Of a stretch of DNA of 6,623 nucleotides, positions 1 to 5,682 are shown one piece after another. The position numbers were made by a program, and so were the translations under genes. Origin of the DNA: Nitrosomonadaceae bacterium (lineage in GTDB: Bacteria > Pseudomonadota > Gammaproteobacteria > Burkholderiales > Nitrosomonadaceae); contig CANIWY010000056.1 in assembly GCA_947471695.1 (NCBI GenBank), positions 1-6,623 on the forward strand, written 5' to 3'. Numbering within the stretch: position 1 is the first letter of the stretch; every line of letters starts with the position of its first letter. The notes beneath the pieces are model-generated. The model was not told the origin of the DNA. It searched no databases and was given only the letters and a program-made list of their open reading frames with translations.

Positions 1-89
1 AGCAGCGTAATGGCCAGATTGTAGGTCGTAGCAGGCAGATATCTGGACTCATGACTGACCTCTTGGTCGCGGTAGCAGGTTATCTCCAT
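1..89 (-). CDS. Possible 5' end of a divergent gene, unrecognised, cut by the left edge
   Basis: Read on the reverse strand, an ATG at 87-89 opens a frame with no stop through the window edge (29 codons plus two bases). The peptide begins MEITCYRDQEVSHESRYLPA and turns hydrophobic at the end (TTYNLAITLL), as if entering a membrane segment. An AAGGA Shine-Dalgarno-like sequence lies nine bases upstream of the ATG, and a TATACAAT -10-like element lies further upstream. I do not recognise the family. An open frame this short is not significant by itself, so the support is the combination of start, ribosome site and divergent placement relative to the ABC exporter. The same bases also contain a B12-box-like match, which would make this a regulatory RNA instead; I consider coding more likely. 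Confidence 0.38.
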   Translation of the reverse strand, partial: MEITCYRDQEVSHESRYLPATTYNLAITL

Positions 90-121
90 TCTTGCTGATC
101 CTTCTGGATGCTGACCTTTAG

Positions 122-129
122 ATTGTATA
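122..129 (-). promoter_or_regulatory. Possible -10 element for the left-edge reverse gene
   Basis: On the reverse strand these bases read TATACAAT, which contains TACAAT, a five-of-six match to the sigma-70 -10 consensus. Transcription would begin about 26 bases before the reverse ATG at 87-89. No good -35 element sits at the right distance, so the call is weak. Confidence 0.22.
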
Positions 130-174
130 GCGACAAATAAGAAAACGGTGCACCCAGATTCTCAAAACTTTCCT

Positions 175-179
175 GGAAG
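175..179 (+). promoter_or_regulatory. Ribosome binding site deciding the ABC exporter start
   Basis: GGAAG lies seven bases before the ATG at 187. The longer in-frame GTG start at 148 has only an A-rich stretch upstream with no recognisable Shine-Dalgarno sequence. This favours ATG 187 as the real start. Confidence 0.5.
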
Positions 180-186
180 TAAATTG

Positions 187-2004
187 ATGCGCCCCACCCG
201 TTTCGAAAAACCGGAAGCCAGTCGCAATGACTGGCAAGTCATCCGAACCCTTCTACCTTATCTATTGGAGTTTAAGGGCCGGGTTGCCTTGGCACTGATA
301 CTGCTGGTGATGGCTAAATTTGCCAGTGTCGCTGTTCCTCTGGTGTTAAAGGAAATCGTCGACGCTCTTGACCAGCCGCGAGCCATGCTCGTGCTGCCGG
401 TGCTGCTGCTGCTGGGTTATGGAGGGCTACGCCTTTGCAGTACGCTATTCGGTGAATTACGAGATGCCGTATTTGCCAAGGTCACTCAGCGCGCCATCCG
501 ACGGGTGGCGTTCAGGGTATTCGGTCATCTGCATGCATTATCTCTAAGATTTCACCTGGAACGTCAGACCGGTGGAGTATCTCGCGATATCGAGCGCGGC
601 ACCCGTGGCATTTCTTTTCTGCTGAATTTCATGCTGTTCAATATCTTGCCGACGCTGCTTGAGATTGGACTTGTCGCGGCAATCCTTCTCTCTAAATATG
701 ACATTTGGTTCTCGGTGATCATCTTTGTCACGCTGGTAGCTTATATCGCGTTCACACTATTCATTACAGAGTGGCGCATGATCTTCCGCCGAACGATGAA
801 CGATATGGACTCAAAGGCCAATACCCGAGCCATTGACAGCCTTCTCAATTATGAAACAGTCAAATACTTTGGTAACGAGTCGTGGGAGGCACGTCGGTAC
901 GATGAACATATGCAAAAGTGGGAGGTTGCAGCGGTTCGGAATCAAACTTCTCTCGCCGCACTTAATGCGGGCCAGAGTGCCATCATCGCGATCGGGGTCA
1001 CACTTCTAATGCTGCTAGCCGCCGATGGAGTGGTCAAGGGCAGCATGTCTCTCGGCGATCTGGTGCTGGTGAATGCCTTTATGTTGCAGTTGTATATGCC
1101 CCTGCACTTCCTTGGATTTGTTTATCGTGAGATCAAGCATTCCCTGGCAGACATGGAAAAAATGTTCAGCCTGCTCGCAGAAAACGAAGAGATCAAGGAT
1201 AAGCCTGGCGTAAATGATCTCATCACGGGGAAAGGGGCCATTCGGTTCGATCGGGTGAATTTCAGCTACGAGCCTAACCGTCAGATTCTGTTTAATGTGA
1301 GCTTCGAGATTCCGGCCGGATGCACGGTCGCCGTGGTTGGACAGAGCGGCTCCGGAAAATCTACCCTGGCACGCATACTCTTCCGTTTTTATGATGTATC
1401 AGAAGGATGCGTCCTGATCAATGATCAAGACATCCGAGACATCACCCAGAAGAGTTTACGATCAGCCATTGGCATTGTTCCTCAGGATACGGTGCTGTTC
1501 AATGACAGCATTTATTACAATATTGCATACGGACGGCCTGATGCAACCCGTGAAGAGGTATTCGAAGCCGCAAAGTCTGCACACATCCACACCTTCATCG
1601 AGGGCCTTCCTGATCAGTATGAAACGACTGTAGGAGAGCGTGGGCTCAAACTCTCTGGAGGAGAGAAGCAGCGCGTTGCAATCGCTCGTGCAATATTGAA
1701 GAATCCAAGGATTCTCATATTTGATGAGGCCACCTCAGCGCTAGATTCAAAATCTGAAAAGGTCATACAGTCAGAACTCAAACGTATTGCCGCGGATAGA
1801 ACCACCCTCACCATCGCCCACCGACTCTCTACCATCGCCGATGCCGATCAAATTCTGGTCATGGATAAGGGAAGCATCATCGAGCGTGGCACCCATCGTG
1901 AACTGCTCGCATTTAACGGCAGCTATGCACATATGTGGGAACTACAGCAGCAGGAAGAGCAGACACTGCTACAATTAAAAAGAGAGGATGTAGATGAAGG
2001 TTGA
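187..2004 (+). CDS. Atm1/ABCB7-type ABC exporter half-transporter (membrane and ATPase domains fused)
   Basis: This inner-membrane exporter should work as a homodimer. By analogy with mitochondrial Atm1/ABCB7 and bacterial Atm1-like proteins it would use ATP to export glutathione-linked sulfur, iron-sulfur precursors or heavy-metal conjugates. Numbering from ATG 187 (605 residues), six membrane segments occupy roughly residues 33-312. Two stretches I associate with the Atm1 family are visible: RGTRGI near 137-142 and NYETVKYFGNE at 221-231. The ATPase domain is complete: A-loop Tyr361, Walker A GQSGSGKST 385-393, Q-loop Gln433, signature LSGGE 489-493, Walker B IFDE 511-514, D-loop SALD 517-520 and H-loop His545. 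Length is normal for the family. A GTG at 148 would add 13 residues but lacks a ribosome site. The gene stands alone, 160 bases before pbpG. The family call is firm; the exact substrate is inference. Confidence 0.93.
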   Translation: MRPTRFEKPEASRNDWQVIRTLLPYLLEFKGRVALALILLVMAKFASVAVPLVLKEIVDALDQPRAMLVLPVLLLLGYGGLRLCSTLFGELRDAVFAKVTQRAIRRVAFRVFGHLHALSLRFHLERQTGGVSRDIERGTRGISFLLNFMLFNILPTLLEIGLVAAILLSKYDIWFSVIIFVTLVAYIAFTLFITEWRMIFRRTMNDMDSKANTRAIDSLLNYETVKYFGNESWEARRYDEHMQKWEVAAVRNQTSLAALNAGQSAIIAIGVTLLMLLAADGVVKGSMSLGDLVLVNAFMLQLYMPLHFLGFVYREIKHSLADMEKMFSLLAENEEIKDKPGVNDLITGKGAIRFDRVNFSYEPNRQILFNVSFEIPAGCTVAVVGQSGSGKSTLARILFRFYDVSEGCVLINDQDIRDITQKSLRSAIGIVPQDTVLFNDSIYYNIAYGRPDATREEVFEAAKSAHIHTFIEGLPDQYETTVGERGLKLSGGEKQRVAIARAILKNPRILIFDEATSALDSKSEKVIQSELKRIAADRTTLTIAHRLSTIADADQILVMDKGSIIERGTHRELLAFNGSYAHMWELQQQEEQTLLQLKREDVDEG

Positions 2005-2164
2005 AATGAGCTAGGAAAGTAACGCTATTCCGGAGGGGGATTCCACAGACTTCCTCTACAATTGGAACATAAACTTGCTCTATCTATCTATTTTTGATAA
2101 CTTATCTTAAATTATTAACAAGTCCGTGTAGAGTGGACCGCTTTCTTACAATGGAGCAAGAAGA

Positions 2165-2995
2165 ATGAACAGAGCCATCCTTGCGCTGGTTGTCATGCTT
2201 GCAGTCACCGGAAGCGCTTTTGCGCAAAAGGGTGATCTAATCCTCAAGTCCCGTTCTGCACTCATTTTTGATGCGCAGCAGGGTCACGCTATCTATAGTA
2301 AGAATACCGATACCGTTATGCCGATCGCATCCATTACCAAGCTGATGACGGCGATGGTGGTTCTGGATGCGCAGCTACCCTTGTCTGAAGAGATCACTAT
2401 CGACTCTACCGATATTGATGTCCTCAAGAATACACGTTCCCGCTTGAAGTTAGGATCCAGCCTGACACGTCAGCAGTTGCTAAGGTTAGCACTGATGTCA
2501 TCCGAGAACCGTGCAGCCGCAGCCCTGGGCCGAGCTTACCCCGGCGGTATCGAAGCATTCGTCTCAGCGATGAATAACAAGGCATTTGAGCTTGGTATGG
2601 GGAATAGTCGCTTCGTCGACTCCACCGGACTCAGCAGTGCCAATGTTTCTACCGCTCGTGATCTGGTGAAGATGGTTGAGGCTGCCCATTTCTATGAAGT
2701 CATCCGCGAATTTTCTACTACCACCTCACACGCACTCGATTCACCGGATTATCGACGAGGCCTGAAATATACCAACTCTAATAATCTGGTGAGCAATGGT
2801 CAGTGGCAGATCGGTGTGTCAAAGACCGGTTTTCTAAGTGCAGCCGGTCGTTGCCTGGTGATGCAGGCGAATATCACTGGTAAGCCGGTGATCATCGTTC
2901 TGCTGGATTCAAACGGGAAGAAGACCCGTATCGGTGACGCCATCCGCATCAAGCAGTGGATGGAAGCGAGTCTCGCTCGCAAACGTAGCAGCTAA
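2165..2995 (+). CDS. pbpG: Secreted D-alanyl-D-alanine endopeptidase, PBP7 type
   Basis: This is a periplasmic low-molecular-weight penicillin-binding protein of the peptidase S11 family. PBP7-type members cut D-Ala-meso-diaminopimelate crosslinks between peptidoglycan strands. A signal peptide covers residues 1-20 (hydrophobic core LALVVMLAVTG, likely cleavage after AFA). All three active-site motifs are present: SITK 56-59 with nucleophile Ser56 and Lys59, SEN 113-115, and KTG 220-222. At 276 residues it ends soon after the catalytic domain. It lacks the extra C-terminal domain and membrane anchor of DacA/PBP5-type carboxypeptidases, which favours PBP7. GGAG lies eight bases before the ATG. 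The upstream 160 bases are AT-rich and probably hold its promoter, though no box pair is convincing. An intrinsic terminator follows the stop. Endopeptidase rather than carboxypeptidase activity is inferred from family. Confidence 0.93.
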   Translation: MNRAILALVVMLAVTGSAFAQKGDLILKSRSALIFDAQQGHAIYSKNTDTVMPIASITKLMTAMVVLDAQLPLSEEITIDSTDIDVLKNTRSRLKLGSSLTRQQLLRLALMSSENRAAAALGRAYPGGIEAFVSAMNNKAFELGMGNSRFVDSTGLSSANVSTARDLVKMVEAAHFYEVIREFSTTTSHALDSPDYRRGLKYTNSNNLVSNGQWQIGVSKTGFLSAAGRCLVMQANITGKPVIIVLLDSNGKKTRIGDAIRIKQWMEASLARKRSS

Positions 2996-3005
2996 CTGAT
3001 CCTAG

Positions 3006-3031
3006 CGGCAGTAGTAATATACTGCCGTTTT
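3006..3031 (+). terminator. Rho-independent terminator of pbpG
   Basis: A perfect eight-base-pair stem (CGGCAGTA pairing with TACTGCCG) encloses a six-base loop, GTAATA, and is followed directly by TTTT. It begins 11 bases after the pbpG stop. The reverse strand has no T-run after the hairpin, so it should act mainly on forward transcription and not on the convergent antiporter gene. Confidence 0.85.
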
Positions 3032-3038
3032 ATATCGC

Positions 3039-4295
3039 TCAAAGTAACAGGAACGCCAGGACTGCAATCAAGGTAGGTGGCAGTGCCGCAACCAGAAGAC
3101 CCAATGGATGGATCGATTCATCCTCGAAAGACCCCTTGAGGATAGAGAATCCTGCCGGGTTTGGGGCATTGGCAATCACTGTCAGCCCTCCCCCCGTGAC
3201 CGCCCCTGCAACAAGCGCATACTTAAACTCGGCAGTCGGCGCATCCATCAACGACCCCAGATAAGTCAATGCCGCATTATCAGTGATCGCGGTGAGTAAG
3301 GTAGCCCCAAAATAAAGTGTCGTGCTATCCATCCCTGACAGCAAGGGCTGCAACCACCATTTCTGCTGCCCCCCCAGGACGACTAAACCCGCCAAAAAGA
3401 AAGCAACCAGCAGCCCCTCACGCAGGATCAGCCGATCCTGGAAGCGCTCATAAGCATGGGCAAATCCCAGAAAGAACAGCAGTAACCCCATGAAAACCAC
3501 CGGATAATGGGCAAAGACCACCACCCCAATCAGGAATAACAGGTGGACGCAGACCACTGGCAGAGGAACACTGGTTTTTTCGGAGGGTTTCCCGCCCTGC
3601 ATATTGGATAACTCACGTTGAAACAGCAGTGTGACCACCAGTGCATTTAACAACACCGCCAGTGCCGCCTTCCAACCAAAAGTAGTAAACATAAAGGTGA
3701 TATCCCATTCCCACTTACCGGCCACCATCAATACCGGTGGTGCGGCATACGGCGTCAGTGTTCCACCGATCGAGATATTGACGAACAACACACCGAGAGT
3801 GGCATACTTGAACTTAGTCGAGATTCCATTCGAGTAATAGCGTTCAAATAGAATCAGTGCAGCCAGTGTCATGGCTGCAGGCTCAGTGATGAAGGAGCCC
3901 AGTAAAGGTACAAATGATAATGTAATGAAGTAGAAGGCCTTCTCACGTGAGCATGGAATGACCCGTGCAATCGTCTCGACACTGTTCTTCGCAAATTGCA
4001 AAATCGGCCTGCTGCCCGCAATCACCATGATAACGAATACGAACATCGGTTCAATGAAGCTCTGTCGGTCAAGGTAGGCGATCGCGGCGAGCTTCCCGTC
4101 TATAGACATCATCGCCACAATCAGTACCATCGCCCAGAATCCAAAGACCACTTCGACCTCTCCCAGCAGGTGCCAGACACCGGCATGAGAGGGTTGTGTG
4201 TGGGCCAGGTGCTCGAAGAACTTGGTCGAGAATGTATGGATAACCGCGATGCCGAAGAGCGCGGCACCGATGATTTCTAATGCGGCAGGATTCAT
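3039..4295 (-). CDS. Putative Na+/H+ antiporter, PF07399 (Na_H_antiport_3) type, ion transporter superfamily
   Basis: This is a polytopic inner-membrane protein of 418 residues with about ten or more hydrophobic segments across its whole length and short loops, the usual size for this family. The N-terminus (residues 1-60, including HTFSTKFFEHLAH and HLLGEVEVVFGFW) and three polar stretches within membrane regions are distinctive: ITEPAAMT 136-143, TAITDNAALTYLG 335-347 and GGGLTVIANAPNP 368-380. Repeated Asp/Asn and Gly-rich hairpins of this kind resemble ion-transporter superfamily carriers such as NhaD and ArsB. The family name is by homology; ion specificity is not established by the sequence. 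The ribosome site before the ATG is weak (no clear GGAG), yet no better internal start is evident. It converges on pbpG, with 43 bases between stop codons, and lies 175 bases downstream of ybaN on the same strand, too far to call an operon. Confidence 0.82.
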   Translation of the reverse strand: MNPAALEIIGAALFGIAVIHTFSTKFFEHLAHTQPSHAGVWHLLGEVEVVFGFWAMVLIVAMMSIDGKLAAIAYLDRQSFIEPMFVFVIMVIAGSRPILQFAKNSVETIARVIPCSREKAFYFITLSFVPLLGSFITEPAAMTLAALILFERYYSNGISTKFKYATLGVLFVNISIGGTLTPYAAPPVLMVAGKWEWDITFMFTTFGWKAALAVLLNALVVTLLFQRELSNMQGGKPSEKTSVPLPVVCVHLLFLIGVVVFAHYPVVFMGLLLFFLGFAHAYERFQDRLILREGLLVAFFLAGLVVLGGQQKWWLQPLLSGMDSTTLYFGATLLTAITDNAALTYLGSLMDAPTAEFKYALVAGAVTGGGLTVIANAPNPAGFSILKGSFEDESIHPLGLLVAALPPTLIAVLAFLLL

Positions 4296-4459
4296 TTACA
4301 CGTGACCACTATGGTTTTTGAAAACTGGTCAATGGGTGATTGCCCAGCAGGACAGACTGATCGATTTAGCATAGAAGGCATGATACGTGAAAGTTTCAGG
4401 TTCTGGAAACGGCGGCGGCACGGCTGCTAGCGCCAAGCCCGGCTCATCACTTGCTAATC

Positions 4460-4471
4460 ACCGTCGACGGT
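4460..4471. repeat. Twelve-base perfect palindrome at the ybaN stop codon
   Basis: ACCGTCGACGGT is its own reverse complement and overlaps the last base of the ybaN stop codon. With no loop and no flanking T-run it does not look like a usual terminator. It may be chance or a small protein-binding site; no second copy was noticed in the window. Confidence 0.4.
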
Positions 4472-4932
4472 TAATCTGTTTTGTGGCTACGCCCCCCCCT
4501 ATCTCTGACCGGTATACGCCAGATGAAGACCAATAGGACAATTCCCAGGGTGGCCATCAACAACTGCTGCCAGGGCTGAGGTAGCAGCAGAATAGAGATG
4601 CCGAATGAGATCACCATCATTAGATAGATCCAGCGCTTGACCCGGAGGGGGACGCTACGATGCTCATGCCACTCCCGAATGATCGGGCCTGCGAAGCGAT
4701 TACTGAGTAAGCGATCATGGAACCGTTCGGAACTGCGAGCGAAACAGGCAGCAGCCAAGAGTATGAAAGGGGTAGTGGGAAGTACTGGCAACACCACACC
4801 CAATAAAGCCAGCACCAGTGAGGCAATACCGAGTGTTAAGTACAGAATACGCACCATGCGTGAATCATGCGGACGAAATGAGTTCGCCCCACGTTCAGCC
4901 GACTGTTCTTTCTCCTCTAAATCTCCCTGCAT
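4471..4932 (-). CDS. ybaN: YbaN/DUF454 family small inner-membrane protein
   Basis: This 153-residue protein matches the DUF454 (PF04304) family, whose biochemical function is unknown. The diagnostic core is present: a hydrophobic first helix (about 27-50), then the LPTTPF motif at 51-56, a second hydrophobic stretch, and the conserved ACFARSSERFHDRLLSN segment (62-78). Two more membrane helices follow at roughly 101-118 and 122-139. The first 25 residues are charged and lie before the conserved region. An internal Met26 could be an alternative start, but GAAGGTG upstream of the first ATG gives it the better ribosome site, while Met26 has none. Near the C-terminus a run of eight G (coding strand) encodes Arg-Gly-Gly; a slip there would change only the last residues. 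It is transcribed divergently from the FKBP gene. Confidence 0.87.
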   Translation of the reverse strand: MQGDLEEKEQSAERGANSFRPHDSRMVRILYLTLGIASLVLALLGVVLPVLPTTPFILLAAACFARSSERFHDRLLSNRFAGPIIREWHEHRSVPLRVKRWIYLMMVISFGISILLLPQPWQQLLMATLGIVLLVFIWRIPVRDRGGRSHKTD

Positions 4933-5007
4933 ATCCGCACCTTCAGTCTAATGAGCAACATCAAGCCGGCCTTGACCGGACTGTGATGACGGACTAAACA
5001 TAGCGAG

Positions 5008-5013
5008 TATAAT
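5008..5013 (+). promoter_or_regulatory. Perfect -10 hexamer, probable promoter for the FKBP-sucC unit
   Basis: TATAAT matches the sigma-70 -10 consensus exactly and lies in the divergent gap between ybaN and the FKBP gene. No good -35 stands 16-18 bases upstream (TTGACC at 4972-4977 is too far) and there is no TG extension, so an activator may be needed or the match may be chance. Use of it would give a leader of about 145 bases before the FKBP ATG; I see no named riboswitch in that leader. Confidence 0.35.
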
Positions 5014-5154
5014 ATGCAAGCGCTCTAGAATTTGGAATGCCAACCCCTTGCCAAATCAATCCTAATCGGGTGTGACGTCCTTTTAGGCGGAGAAGATCCG
5101 ATTGAAGATGGAATCGTATCTCAATCAAGATTGAATGATTTAAATTTATATTCT

Positions 5155-5160
5155 GAGGTG
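5155..5160 (+). promoter_or_regulatory. Ribosome binding site deciding the FKBP start
   Basis: GAGGTG stands three bases before the ATG at 5164 (five bases counting from GAGG). The same frame stays open back to an ATG at 5032, but that codon has no properly spaced ribosome site, and starting there would bury the signal peptide. ATG 5164 is therefore the start. Confidence 0.75.
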
Positions 5161-5163
5161 AAC

Positions 5164-5628
5164 ATGACTAAATTAAATACCCTTCTTAATCTGAGTCTAT
5201 TCGTAGCTGGTATGACTCTACTACCCCAGGTCGCATACTCTCAAGACAAACCCGGAGTGACCGGTGTGACCGAGCTCGTAATGACCGACATCCTCAAAGG
5301 AAATGGGGCAGAAGCAACTGTTGGATCAATGGCTGAGGTTCATTATACCGGCTGGCTTTTTGACCCATCTGGCCCATTGAATAAAGGTAAGAAATTTGAC
5401 AGCTCACGTGATCGTAGTGGCCCCTTCTCATTTTTGTTGGGGGCGGGTCGGGTGATCAAGGGATGGGATAAGGGTGTTGTTGGGATGAAGATTGGTGGGA
5501 GACGGATGCTGATTGTGCCCCCCTCTATGGGTTATGGCTCTACCGGTGCAGGGGGTGTCATCCCACCGAATGCGACCCTAATCTTTGATGTTGAACTCCT
5601 CAGCCTACGCCAAGGTCCGACGCACTAA
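5164..5628 (+). CDS. Secreted FKBP-type peptidyl-prolyl cis-trans isomerase
   Basis: This 154-residue protein catalyses cis-trans isomerisation of X-Pro bonds and probably assists folding in the periplasm. Residues 1-26 form a signal peptide (MTKLN, hydrophobic stretch to about residue 20, likely cleavage after AYS). A single FKBP domain follows at about 36-149. The pocket residues of FKBP12 all have counterparts: Tyr61, Phe78-Asp79 in KFDSS, Phe88 and Phe90, Val97-Ile98, Trp101 in IKGWDKG, Tyr124 in MGYG, Ile133 and Phe141. It lacks the N-terminal dimerisation domain of FkpA, FklB and Mip, so it is a minimal one-domain type and I give no gene symbol. No cysteine is present after the signal peptide, so it is not a lipoprotein. 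It is followed 54 bases later by sucC without an intervening terminator. Periplasmic location rests on the signal peptide alone. Confidence 0.93.
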   Translation: MTKLNTLLNLSLFVAGMTLLPQVAYSQDKPGVTGVTELVMTDILKGNGAEATVGSMAEVHYTGWLFDPSGPLNKGKKFDSSRDRSGPFSFLLGAGRVIKGWDKGVVGMKIGGRRMLIVPPSMGYGSTGAGGVIPPNATLIFDVELLSLRQGPTH

Positions 5629-5682
5629 GCAACAAGGATACGTCATCCACAGTAGCGAGTACGGCACGGTCAGGGGAGCGTC

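Noticed and set aside
3..98. Forward open frame from the left edge to a TGA at 96-98, as the tail of an upstream gene
   Set aside because: Only 31 codons, low-complexity peptide with no recognisable C-terminal domain, and it conflicts with the better-supported reverse reading frame.
2032..2066. Possible terminator after the ABC exporter (purine-rich run then CTTCCTC)
   Set aside because: Only four bases pair well, and no T-run follows the hairpin.
2080..2091. Short CTATCTATCTAT tetranucleotide repeat
   Set aside because: Fewer than three full units in a non-coding AT-rich stretch; within chance expectation.
2075..2103. TTGCTC and TAACTT with 17-base spacing as a pbpG promoter
   Set aside because: The spacing is right but the -10 matches only three of six positions in an AT-rich region where such pairs are common.
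3996..4280. Forward 94-codon frame opposite the antiporter gene
   Set aside because: The composition (many His, Arg, Asp) is typical of the antisense of a membrane-protein gene; no family is recognisable.
4296..4470. Spacer between ybaN and the antiporter gene as a site for a small RNA or terminator
   Set aside because: Only weak four-base stems (for example TGGG with CCCA at 4333-4346) and no T-run or promoter pair were found.
4637..4951. Forward 104-codon frame opposite ybaN
   Set aside because: It lies wholly antisense to the conserved DUF454 core, with arginine- and serine-rich composition typical of a shadow frame.
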